A stretch of DNA of 11,947 nt from Pseudescherichia sp039594205 (GTDB lineage Bacteria; Pseudomonadota; Gammaproteobacteria; Enterobacterales; Enterobacteriaceae): the NCBI GenBank assembly GCA_039594205.1, contig JBCNNW010000114.1:1-11947 (forward strand), in the 5' to 3' direction. Each line of letters opens with the position of its first letter. Position 1 is the first letter of the stretch. The notes beneath the pieces are model-generated. The model made no database searches. It was not told where the DNA came from and worked only from the letters and a program-made list of their open reading frames with translations. A program made the translations under genes and the position numbers. This document shows, one piece after another, positions 1 through 7,037 of this stretch.

Positions 1-549
1 TACTGCTTCTTTCAGGGTTTTCGCGCCAACCGGCTGAATCATAAATTCCTGAATGTCTACGTTGTTGTCAGCGTGCTCGCCGCCGTTGATGATGTTCATC
101 ATCGGAACCGGCATAGAGTATTTGCCCGGGGTACCGTTCAGTTCAGCGATGTGTGCGTACAGCGGCAGGCCTTTAGAGGCAGCGGCAGCTTTAGCATTCG
201 CCAGGGAAACGGCCAGAATGGCGTTCGCACCGAAGTTAGATTTGTTCTCAGTACCGTCCAGGTCGATCATGATCTTGTCGATGTTAGCCTGGTCTTTGGC
301 ATCTTTGCCAAGGATAGCCTGAGCAATCGGGCCATTTACGGCGCCAACAGCTTTAGTCACGCCTTTACCCAGGAAACGGGATTTGTCGCCATCGCGCAGT
401 TCCAGCGCTTCGCGGGAACCAGTAGAAGCACCTGACGGGGCAGCAGCCATACCGACGAAACCACCTTCCAGGTGTACTTCGGCTTCAACAGTCGGGTTAC
501 CACGGGAGTCGATGATTTCACGACCGATGACTTTAACGATTTTGGACAT
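1..549 (-). CDS. eno: enolase, N-terminal 183 codons (cut by window edge)
   Basis: Enolase interconverts 2-phosphoglycerate and phosphoenolpyruvate in glycolysis; in enterobacteria it is also part of the RNA degradosome through RNase E. The minus-strand translation from 549 begins MSKIVKVIGREIIDSRGNP and continues with PSGASTGSREALELRDGD and NGGEHADNNVDIQEFMI, which are the highly conserved enolase N-terminal domain (substrate-loop serine region SGASTG) and the beginning of the barrel. About 183 of some 432 residues are present. The start is supported by GAGGAAA a short distance upstream. It lies 77 bases downstream of pyrG in the same direction, the usual enterobacterial pyrG-eno arrangement. 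Nothing in the visible part looks damaged. Confidence 0.98.
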   Translation of the reverse strand, partial: MSKIVKVIGREIIDSRGNPTVEAEVHLEGGFVGMAAAPSGASTGSREALELRDGDKSRFLGKGVTKAVGAVNGPIAQAILGKDAKDQANIDKIMIDLDGTENKSNFGANAILAVSLANAKAAAASKGLPLYAHIAELNGTPGKYSMPVPMMNIINGGEHADNNVDIQEFMIQPVGAKTLKEAV

Positions 550-590
550 TAGGATTTCCTCAGTACAAGTTAATTAAAACTCCAGACAAT

Positions 591-614
591 CGATGCACCC
601 CTGGGGGTGCATCG
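591..614 (-). other. intercistronic hairpin between pyrG and eno
   Basis: A perfect 10-bp inverted repeat (CGATGCACCC / GGGTGCATCG) with a 4-base loop lies 12 bases after the pyrG stop. On the transcribed strand it is followed by ATTGTCTGGAGTTTT, so it lacks the immediate U-run of a strong intrinsic terminator. It may attenuate read-through into eno or stabilise the pyrG 3' end after processing. The fold is seen directly; the role is inferred. Confidence 0.5.
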
Positions 615-626
615 ACGCTCTAACTC

Positions 627-2264
627 TTACTTCGCCTGACGCTTCTGGTAGTCGCTGGCGGCTTTCACAAAGCCTGAGAACAGCGGATGCCCATCGCGCG
701 GCGTTGAAGTAAATTCCGGGTGGAACTGACAGGCAACAAACCACGGATGGTTTGGCACCTCGATGATCTCGACCAACTGATCATCGCCGGAACGGCCTGC
801 AACACGCAGACCCGCAGCTTCAATTTGTTTCAACAGCATGTTGTTAACTTCATAGCGGTGACGATGACGTTCAACGATCGTCGGTGAACCGTACATCTGA
901 CGCACCAGGCTATCGTCATCAAGCTGGCACTGCTGCGCGCCAAGGCGCATTGTGCCGCCCAGATCGCTCTTCTCAGAGCGCACTTCGACGTTGCCCTCTT
1001 CGTCACGCCATTCGGTAATGAGAGCCACAACCGGGAACTTACAGTCTGGCACAAATTCCGTTGAGTTAGCGTTGTCCATCCCCGCCACGTTGCGCGCAAA
1101 CTCGATCAGCGCAACCTGCATACCCAGGCAGATGCCCAGATATGGAATATTGTGTTCACGCGCATAGCGCGCGGTGGCGATCTTGCCTTCTACGCCACGG
1201 TAGCCGAAACCACCAGGGATCAGGATAGCATCCAAATCCTTCAAGATTTCTACACCACGTGTTTCAACATCTTGCGAATCGATCAATTTGATGTTGACGG
1301 TAACACGGTTTTTCAGGCCGCCATGCTTCAGTGCTTCAATCACCGACTTGTAGGCATCCGGCAGCTCAATGTACTTGCCGACCATACCGATGGTAACTTC
1401 ACCTGACGGATTCGCCTCTTCGTAGATAACCTGTTCCCATTCGCTCAGGTTAGCTTCCGGACAGTTCAAGCTGAATCGTTTACAAATATAATCGTCCAGC
1501 CCCTGTGATTTCAACAGGCCCGGAATTTTATAAATCGAATCGACGTCTTTCATTGAAATAACGGCCTTTTCCGGCACGTTACAGAACAATGCAATTTTTG
1601 CACGCTCGTTGGCTGGAACGGCACGATCGGAACGGCAAACCAGAATATCTGGCTGAATACCGATAGAGAGCAGTTCTTTAACAGAGTGCTGGGTCGGCTT
1701 GGTTTTCACTTCGCCCGCTGCCGCCATGTACGGCACCAGGGTGAGGTGCATAAACAGCGCATGCTCACGGCCAATATCTACCGCCAGCTGGCGGATCGCT
1801 TCAAGGAACGGCAGGGATTCGATATCACCCACGGTACCGCCGATCTCAACCAGCACCACGTCGTGGCCTTCGCCACCGGCAATAATGCGCTCTTTAATGG
1901 CGTTGGTGATGTGTGGAATAACCTGAACGGTTGCGCCCAGGTAGTCGCCACGGCGCTCTTTGCGCAGTACGTCAGAGTAGATACGACCTGTAGTGAAGTT
2001 GTTGCGGCGTGTCATCTTAGTACGAATGAAACGCTCGTAGTGGCCCAGATCCAAGTCGGTTTCAGCGCCGTCTTCCGTAACGAACACTTCCCCGTGCTGG
2101 ATTGGACTCATGGTACCCGGATCGACGTTGATATACGGATCCAGTTTCATCATGGTCACGTTAAGGCCACGGGCTTCAAGAATGGCTGCGAGGGAGGCGG
2201 CTGCAATGCCTTTACCCAGAGAGGATACAACCCCGCCGGTCACAAAAATATAGTTCGTTGTCAT
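627..2264 (-). CDS. pyrG: CTP synthase
   Basis: PyrG makes CTP from UTP, ATP and glutamine, the last step of de novo pyrimidine nucleotide synthesis, in the cytoplasm. The 545-residue product has the same length as E. coli PyrG. The N-terminal amidoligase domain (about 1-266) carries the P-loop-like VTGGVVSSLGKGI near residue 8 and EIGGTVGDIESLPF near 140. The C-terminal class I glutamine amidotransferase domain (about 290-545) has GICLGMQ with the nucleophile cysteine (Cys379 by family numbering) and FHPEF with the catalytic His515 and Glu517. The ATG start gives the standard MTTNYIFVTGG N-terminus; the ribosome site ahead of it is weak (CTCAGG). It is preceded by its own promoter and followed by eno. 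It appears intact. Confidence 0.99.
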   Translation of the reverse strand: MTTNYIFVTGGVVSSLGKGIAAASLAAILEARGLNVTMMKLDPYINVDPGTMSPIQHGEVFVTEDGAETDLDLGHYERFIRTKMTRRNNFTTGRIYSDVLRKERRGDYLGATVQVIPHITNAIKERIIAGGEGHDVVLVEIGGTVGDIESLPFLEAIRQLAVDIGREHALFMHLTLVPYMAAAGEVKTKPTQHSVKELLSIGIQPDILVCRSDRAVPANERAKIALFCNVPEKAVISMKDVDSIYKIPGLLKSQGLDDYICKRFSLNCPEANLSEWEQVIYEEANPSGEVTIGMVGKYIELPDAYKSVIEALKHGGLKNRVTVNIKLIDSQDVETRGVEILKDLDAILIPGGFGYRGVEGKIATARYAREHNIPYLGICLGMQVALIEFARNVAGMDNANSTEFVPDCKFPVVALITEWRDEEGNVEVRSEKSDLGGTMRLGAQQCQLDDDSLVRQMYGSPTIVERHRHRYEVNNMLLKQIEAAGLRVAGRSGDDQLVEIIEVPNHPWFVACQFHPEFTSTPRDGHPLFSGFVKAASDYQKRQAK

Positions 2265-2319
2265 GCTGAACCTGAGAAGTTAGGTTTAAAAGACGATGGA
2301 ATAACCAGGACGGGAAAGT

Positions 2320-2348
2320 AGTATACCGGAACTGGGCAGTCGCCACAA
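2320..2348 (-). promoter_or_regulatory. predicted sigma-70 promoter of pyrG
   Basis: On the minus strand a -35 box TTGTGG (2343-2348) and a -10 box TATACT (2320-2325) are separated by exactly 17 bases. Transcription would start about 6-7 bases on, at 2313-2314, in a pyrimidine stretch (ACTTTCCCG), giving a leader of about 50 bases. No better promoter was seen in the mazG-pyrG gap. Boxes and spacing are read directly; activity is inferred. Confidence 0.6.
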
Positions 2349-2425
2349 ACTTTCATTATCCCTCCTCTTCTCATCTTCAGCGAACCATGGGGTGAGAGAA
2401 AATAGCTCGTTTGCGGCAAATGTTT

Positions 2426-2446
2426 TTGACGTAAATCAAGCGCTTG
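2426..2446. promoter_or_regulatory. FNR/CRP-like inverted repeat overlapping a palindrome, upstream of pyrG
   Basis: TTGACGTAAATCAA (2426-2439) is one base away from the FNR consensus TTGAT-N4-ATCAA and overlaps the perfect palindrome CAAGCGCTTG (2437-2446). It lies about 80-100 bases upstream of the predicted pyrG -35 box, further than a classic class II activator site, so a direct role is uncertain. The rest of the 226-base mazG-pyrG gap shows no small gene. Confidence 0.25.
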
Positions 2447-2490
2447 TTATTTAGAAAATTACACTTTCCGCGCTTGATTCACAAAATTCG

Positions 2491-3282
2491 TTAGAGATCA
2501 GTTTCCTGGCGCTTTACCTCCTGCCAGACTTCTTCCATAGTGTCGAGATCGACGCCGGTCATCGTCAGGCCGCGGGCGGCGACAATTCGCTCAACTTCCC
2601 GGAAGCGGCGCTCAAACTTGAGGTTTGCTTTTTGCAGCGCGGTTTCGGCTTTTACCCCTAAATGACGGGAAAGATTAACGGTGGCGAACAGCAGATCGCC
2701 CACCTCCTCCTCCAGTTTGGCCTGATCCACGACCGCCTGTTTTGCCTCGTGCATCACCTCGTCGATCTCTTCGTGCACCTTATCAAGCACCGGGCCGAGA
2801 GAGTCCCAGTCAAAACCGACCGCCGAACAGCGTTTCTGGATTTTATGGGCGCGCATCAGTGCCGGAAAAGCATGGGGAATATCGTCCAGCGCCGAGTGCA
2901 GGGCTTTTTCCGCCCGCTCGCTGGTTTTGATCTCTTCCCAGCGCGCCAGCACGTCGCTGCTGTTGCTGGCGGTCGCGTCGGCAAAGATATGCGGATGACG
3001 GCGCTCCAGCTTATCGCTGATGGCTGCGCAGATGTCGTTGAAGTCGAAATGCCCCTGCTCCTGTGCCATCTGGGCGTAGAACACCACCTGGAACAGCAGA
3101 TCCCCCAGCTCGCCGCGCAGATCGTCAAGATCGTTGCGGGCGATGGCGTCGAGCACCTCGTAGGTCTCTTCCAGCGTATAGGGAGCGATGGTAGCGAAGG
3201 TCTGCTCTTTATCCCACGGGCAGCCGGTTTCCGGATCGCGCAGGCGTTGCATAATGGCCAGCAGGCGATTGATTTGGTTCAT
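2491..3282 (-). CDS. mazG: nucleoside triphosphate pyrophosphohydrolase MazG
   Basis: MazG hydrolyses (d)NTPs to the monophosphate and pyrophosphate; in E. coli it is a house-cleaning enzyme that also lowers (p)ppGpp-related stress signalling. The 263-residue product equals E. coli MazG in length and has the typical start MNQINRLLAIMQRLRDP followed by CPWDKEQTF. Two MazG domains are visible, each with the metal-binding EExxE...ExxD pattern: LEETYEVLD with GELGDLLFQ at about residues 37-65, and HEEIDEVMHEA with LEEEVGDLLFA at about 170-200. The ATG is supported by AGGA eight bases upstream. Relative to E. coli it follows relA directly, because no mazE or mazF lies between them. Confidence 0.97.
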   Translation of the reverse strand: MNQINRLLAIMQRLRDPETGCPWDKEQTFATIAPYTLEETYEVLDAIARNDLDDLRGELGDLLFQVVFYAQMAQEQGHFDFNDICAAISDKLERRHPHIFADATASNSSDVLARWEEIKTSERAEKALHSALDDIPHAFPALMRAHKIQKRCSAVGFDWDSLGPVLDKVHEEIDEVMHEAKQAVVDQAKLEEEVGDLLFATVNLSRHLGVKAETALQKANLKFERRFREVERIVAARGLTMTGVDLDTMEEVWQEVKRQETDL

Positions 3283-3300
3283 AATGTTGTCCTGAAAAGT

Positions 3301-3328
3301 GTCGGGTGGCGGCTTCGCCTTACCCGAC
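3301..3328. repeat. REP-like palindromic unit
   Basis: GTCGGGT (3301-3307) and ACCCGAC (3322-3328) form a perfect arm around GGCGGCTTCGCCTT, the typical sequence of enterobacterial REP (repetitive extragenic palindromic) units. With the neighbouring hairpin at 3339-3370 it forms a two-unit BIME-like cluster filling most of the relA-mazG gap. Confidence 0.75.
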
Positions 3329-3334
3329 CTACTT

Positions 3335-3370
3335 AAAAGCGTAGCCCCGGCAGGCTACGCGCCGCCGGGG
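3335..3370 (-). terminator. GC-rich hairpin plus T-run after relA (REP-derived terminator)
   Basis: Reading with relA, GCGTAGCC (3360-3353) pairs with GGCTACGC (3346-3339) around a 6-base loop, an 8-bp perfect GC-rich stem, and is followed at once by TTTT (3338-3335). That is the layout of an intrinsic terminator. An alternative pairing, CCCCGGC (3345-3351) with GCCGGGG (3364-3370), resembles the second arm of a REP pair, so termination and REP functions may overlap here. Confidence 0.55.
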
Positions 3371-3388
3371 AAAAAGCAGAGTATGCGG

Positions 3389-5629
3389 TTAACCGCCGTG
3401 CAGCCGACGGGCGTCAATCACGTCCGGAACCTGATTAAGCTTACCGAGCACGCGTCCCAGCACCTGCAGATTATAGATCTCGATATTCATATCGATAGTG
3501 GCAAGCTGCTGCCGGGTGTCGCTCCGGCTGGCCACCCCCAGGACGTTCACCTTCTCGTTGGCGAGAATGGTGGTGATATCGCGCAGCAGGCCGCTGCGAT
3601 CGTTGGCGGTGACACGCACCACCAGCGCGTAGCCAGCCGAGTAGCTCTCGCCCCATACCGCATCGACGATACGCTCCGGCGCGTGGGATTGCAGCTCGGT
3701 CAGCTGGTCGCAGTCGGCGCGATGAATGGAGATCCCGCGCCCCTGGGTGATAAAGCCAACGATCTCATCCCCTGGAATCGGCTGGCAGCAGCGGGCAATG
3801 TGGTGCATCAGGTTACCAACGCCCTCCACTACCACCCGGCCATCGTCTTTGCTGTTGCGCCCCTGCGGTGCGTAGCTCTTCTGCTGCAGCTGCTTCAGCG
3901 CGGCGGCATCCTGCTCCTCGGCACTGGGCTTGTTAAAGTGCGACTGCAGGAAGTTCACCATCTGGTTGAGGCGGATGTCGCCTCCGCCGATGGCCGCCAG
4001 CAGCTCCTCCATTTCATTGAAGTTGTAGCGCGGCAGCAGGTGCTTCTCCGCCTCTTTCAGGCTGATGCCTAAATGCGCCAGCTCATCGTCGAGGATCTGA
4101 CGGCCTGCAAGGATATTCTTGTCGCGATCCTGCTTGCGGAACCAGGCGTGGATCTTCGAGCGTCCGCGGCTGGTGGTCACATAGCCAAGGTTCGGATTCA
4201 GCCAGTCACGGCTCGGGTTAGGCTGCTTCTGGGTGATGATCTCAATCTGATCGCCCATCTGCAGCTGGTAGGTAAAGGGCACAATACGCCCGCCGATCTT
4301 GGCCCCGATGCAGCGGTGACCGACGTCGCTGTGGATATGGTAGGCAAAATCAAGCGGCGTCGATCCGGCGGGCAGATCCACCACGTCGCCTTTCGGGGTA
4401 AAGACGTAGACGCGATCGTCGAAGACCTGGCTGCGCACCTCGTCGAGCATTTCGCCGGAGTCAGCCATCTCCTCCTGCCAGGCAATCAGCTTGCGCAGCC
4501 AGGCAATGCGGTCCTCGTGGCTGTGGTGGGCGCTTGCAGCCGACGTTGTCCCCTCTTTATATTTCCAGTGTGCGGCAACGCCCAGCTCGGCATCCTCATG
4601 CATCTGTTTGGTGCGGATCTGGATCTCAACGGTTTTGCCCCCCGGTCCCAGCACCACGGTGTGGATAGACTGATAGCCGTTCGGCTTCGGGTTTGCCACA
4701 TAGTCGTCGAACTCATCCGGCAGATGGCGATGGTGGGTATGGACAATCCCCAGCGCGGCGTAGCAGTCCTGCAGGCGTTCGGCGACGATCCGCACCGCCC
4801 GCACGTCAAACAGCTCGTCAAAGGCAAGATGCTTTTTCTGCATTTTTCGCCAGATGCTGTAGATGTGCTTCGGTCGACCATAGACTTCGGCCTTCACCCC
4901 CTCGCGCTTCATCTCAGCACGCAGGTGGCCGACAAATTCATCAATGTAGCGTTCACGATCGATTCGCCGCTCGTGCAGCAGTTTGGCGATCCGCTTGTAC
5001 TCCGCCGGGTGCAGATAGCGGAAGCAGTAGTCTTCCAGCTCCCACTTCAGCTGGCCGATACCCAGCCGGTTCGCCAGCGGGGCGTAAATATTGGTGCACT
5101 CTTTGGCCGCCAGCACGCGCTCATCTTCCGGGGCGTCCTTCACCTCGCGCAGATGGGCGACGCGCTCGGCGAGCTTGATGACCACACAGCGGAAATCATC
5201 CACCATGGCCAGCAGCATGCGGCGGACGTTATCAACCTGTTCAGAGGAGACGGCATCGGTATGCGTGGCCTTAAGCTGGCGGATAGCGGCCATATCGCGC
5301 ACGCCGTAGATCAATGCCACAACGGACTTACTCACGCTTTCACGCAGCACCGCTTCGCTCACCACTTCGGCATCCGCCAGCGGGAAGAGCAGCGCGGCCT
5401 GCAGCGTATCGATGTCCATACTGAGCATGGAGAGGATTTCGACCATCTCGACGCCGCGCCACAGCAGCAGCTCGGCGTCAGGGTGGCCCTGGGTGTGTTG
5501 CAGGCAATATGCCCAGGTTTCGGCTAAGCGCTCACACGAGGGCTGACTGGAGATGCCCAGACTTGCGATCCATTTTTTCGAATCGAATTCACCCGCTCGA
5601 TTAAGATGTGCACTTCTTACCGCAACCAT
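3389..5629 (-). CDS. relA: (p)ppGpp synthetase RelA
   Basis: RelA binds stalled ribosomes carrying uncharged tRNA and transfers pyrophosphate from ATP to GTP or GDP, producing (p)ppGpp in the stringent response. The 746-residue product is two longer than E. coli RelA (744), with one-residue changes in the linkers after WKYKEG and near PQGRNSKDD. In order: an inactive hydrolase-like domain (FPLAD replaces the HD motif of active hydrolases, residues 1-200); the synthetase domain with YGRPKHIYSIWRKM (about 250) and the acidic EFDD motif of monofunctional RelA ahead of NPKPNGYQSIH; a TGS domain (VFTPKGDVVDLPAGST, about 410); a Cys-rich segment (HHIARCCQPIPGDE); and a C-terminal ACT domain (ANDRSGLLRDIT). 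The ATG has a strong AGAGGAC ribosome site. rlmD ends 52 bases upstream. Confidence 0.99.
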   Translation of the reverse strand: MVAVRSAHLNRAGEFDSKKWIASLGISSQPSCERLAETWAYCLQHTQGHPDAELLLWRGVEMVEILSMLSMDIDTLQAALLFPLADAEVVSEAVLRESVSKSVVALIYGVRDMAAIRQLKATHTDAVSSEQVDNVRRMLLAMVDDFRCVVIKLAERVAHLREVKDAPEDERVLAAKECTNIYAPLANRLGIGQLKWELEDYCFRYLHPAEYKRIAKLLHERRIDRERYIDEFVGHLRAEMKREGVKAEVYGRPKHIYSIWRKMQKKHLAFDELFDVRAVRIVAERLQDCYAALGIVHTHHRHLPDEFDDYVANPKPNGYQSIHTVVLGPGGKTVEIQIRTKQMHEDAELGVAAHWKYKEGTTSAASAHHSHEDRIAWLRKLIAWQEEMADSGEMLDEVRSQVFDDRVYVFTPKGDVVDLPAGSTPLDFAYHIHSDVGHRCIGAKIGGRIVPFTYQLQMGDQIEIITQKQPNPSRDWLNPNLGYVTTSRGRSKIHAWFRKQDRDKNILAGRQILDDELAHLGISLKEAEKHLLPRYNFNEMEELLAAIGGGDIRLNQMVNFLQSHFNKPSAEEQDAAALKQLQQKSYAPQGRNSKDDGRVVVEGVGNLMHHIARCCQPIPGDEIVGFITQGRGISIHRADCDQLTELQSHAPERIVDAVWGESYSAGYALVVRVTANDRSGLLRDITTILANEKVNVLGVASRSDTRQQLATIDMNIEIYNLQVLGRVLGKLNQVPDVIDARRLHGG

Positions 5630-5652
5630 TGTCCTCTCCTTTCAGGGACGAA

Positions 5653-5672
5653 GCCTGCCGAATTCGGCAAGC
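5653..5672. other. palindrome in the rlmD-relA gap
   Basis: TGCCGAATTCGGCA (5656-5669) is a perfect 14-base palindrome with an EcoRI site at its centre; two more base pairs flank it after one mismatch on each side. It lies in the 52-base gap between the rlmD stop and the relA start. It could be a weak RNA hairpin or a protein site; no T-run follows, so it is not called a terminator. Confidence 0.4.
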
Positions 5673-5681
5673 CAGAATTAA

Positions 5682-6980
5682 TCACTCTTGCTCAAACAAC
5701 ACCATCGATTCCAGATGCCCGGTGTGCGGGAACATATCCAGCATCGCGAGGTGCGACATAGTGTAGCCCGCATTTAATAATGCTTCGCTGTCACGGGCAA
5801 GCGTCGCGGGGTTGCATGACACGTAGACCACCTTTTTTGGGGATAGTTTTAGTACATGCTGCATCACACCAGCCGCACCGGCGCGGGCCGGATCGAGCAG
5901 CACTTTGTTAAAACCGTGCTGTGCCCAGGGCTGTTTTGTGACGTCATCTTCCAGATTTTCATGAAAGAAAGTCACATTCTGCAAGCCATTGTGCTGCGCA
6001 TTCTCTTTTGCCTTCTCGACAAGCGCGGCTACCCCTTCCACGCCGACTACGCTGGCGGCGCGTTTTGCCAGCGGCAGAGTAAAGTTACCCATGCCGCAGA
6101 AGAGATCCAGCACCCGATCGTCCGGCTGAATGTCCAGCCAGGCCAGCGCCCGGTCTACCATCTGCTGATTCACTTTATCATTAACCTGAATGAAATCACG
6201 CGGGCTAAAGGTCAGGCGTAGCCCGTCAGACGTATACCAGGGCAACTCGCCGGATACCTGCTCCAGTATGGCGCTTTCCGGGGCAAGAAACAGCGCAACG
6301 CCCTGAGAATGCGAAAAGCGTTCCAGTTTTTCGCGATCGGCATGCGTGAGAGGAGCCGTATGGCGCAGCACCATCAGCGGGCCGTTGTCGGCCAGCACCA
6401 GCTCAACGTGACCAAGGTGGCGTATCGTCTCCAGACGCTGTAAGCATGCACGCAGGGAAGGAATTAATGCCTCAAGCTGGGGCGCCAGCACAGGGCAGCG
6501 CATCACGTTGACGATGTCGCTGGCGCTGGCTTTGCGAAACCCCATCGCCAGCGTTTGCGTCTTCGGCTGATAATTTAGGCTCAGCCGCGCCCGCCGCCGA
6601 TAGCCCCACGGCTCGGCGGCGATGATATCGTCCACCTCGTGTTTCATCAGACGCGCCAGGGCGCTGCTTTTACTGCGCTGCTGCAGCGCCACGCTGGCAT
6701 GTTGCTGCTGACAGCCGCCGCAGACGCCAAAGTGCGGGCACGGCGGCGTTTCGCGTTCCGGGCTGTCGTTCAGCCGGCGCTTTACCGCCCCACGGGCGAA
6801 CTGGCGCTTATCTTCCGTTATCGTCACGTCACCACGCTCGGCGGGCAGCAGTCCGGGCACGAAAAGCGCTTTGCCATTGTGGCGTGCGACCCCCTGGCCA
6901 AAGGGATCGAGGTCGTTTACTGTTACGGTTATGATCTCACGCGTCGTCACGCGCCGTTTTGCAGAGTAGAATTGCGCCAT
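5682..6980 (-). CDS. rlmD: 23S rRNA (uracil-1939-C5) methyltransferase
   Basis: RlmD (formerly RumA) is a SAM-dependent enzyme that makes 5-methyluridine at position 1939 of 23S rRNA. From the ATG at 6980 the product is 432 residues, against 433 in E. coli, and starts MAQFYSAKRR as in the family; this start is preferred to a TTG six codons upstream (6998). Features in order: an N-terminal TRAM domain (about 10-70); the iron-sulfur cysteines CPHFGVCGGC (about 81-90) plus a fourth cysteine in MRCPVLAPQ near 160; the SAM-binding LDLFCGMGNFTLPL; LLDPARAGA; and VSCNPATLARD with the catalytic cysteine near the C-terminus. It points away from barA and lies upstream of relA in the same direction. Confidence 0.97.
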   Translation of the reverse strand: MAQFYSAKRRVTTREIITVTVNDLDPFGQGVARHNGKALFVPGLLPAERGDVTITEDKRQFARGAVKRRLNDSPERETPPCPHFGVCGGCQQQHASVALQQRSKSSALARLMKHEVDDIIAAEPWGYRRRARLSLNYQPKTQTLAMGFRKASASDIVNVMRCPVLAPQLEALIPSLRACLQRLETIRHLGHVELVLADNGPLMVLRHTAPLTHADREKLERFSHSQGVALFLAPESAILEQVSGELPWYTSDGLRLTFSPRDFIQVNDKVNQQMVDRALAWLDIQPDDRVLDLFCGMGNFTLPLAKRAASVVGVEGVAALVEKAKENAQHNGLQNVTFFHENLEDDVTKQPWAQHGFNKVLLDPARAGAAGVMQHVLKLSPKKVVYVSCNPATLARDSEALLNAGYTMSHLAMLDMFPHTGHLESMVLFEQE

Positions 6981-7009
6981 TGCCGGGATTTTTCTCAATC
7001 AAACATAAT
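6980..7009 (+). promoter_or_regulatory. predicted barA promoter
   Basis: TTGCCG (6980-6985) and CATAAT (7004-7009) are spaced by 18 bases, matching four of six and five of six consensus bases. The start would fall near 7016, leaving a leader of about 20 bases with GGAA before the barA ATG. The -35 box touches the rlmD start codon, since only 57 bases separate the two divergent genes. No convincing promoter for rlmD was found in the same gap. Confidence 0.4.
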
Positions 7010-7037
7010 GACTCTAATTGTCCCATAACGGAACTCC

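Noticed and set aside
1686..2321. 211-codon plus-strand frame opposite pyrG
   Set aside because: It is a shadow of pyrG, with no ribosome site or recognisable product.
4073..5527. Long plus-strand frame of 484 codons opposite relA, and a similar one at 3299-4072
   Set aside because: Both are antisense to strongly conserved relA codons; such frames come from GC-rich codon bias. Their translations show no recognisable domain.
5689..5704. GG-N10-GC pattern upstream of relA that could be a sigma-54 promoter
   Set aside because: Only the GG and GC positions and few others fit the consensus, and the site lies within the last codons of rlmD. Too weak to call.
6978..6998. Longer rlmD starting at a TTG six codons upstream
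   Set aside because: The family N-terminus is MAQFYSAKRR, which starts at the ATG at 6980. The extension is non-conserved and uses a rare start.
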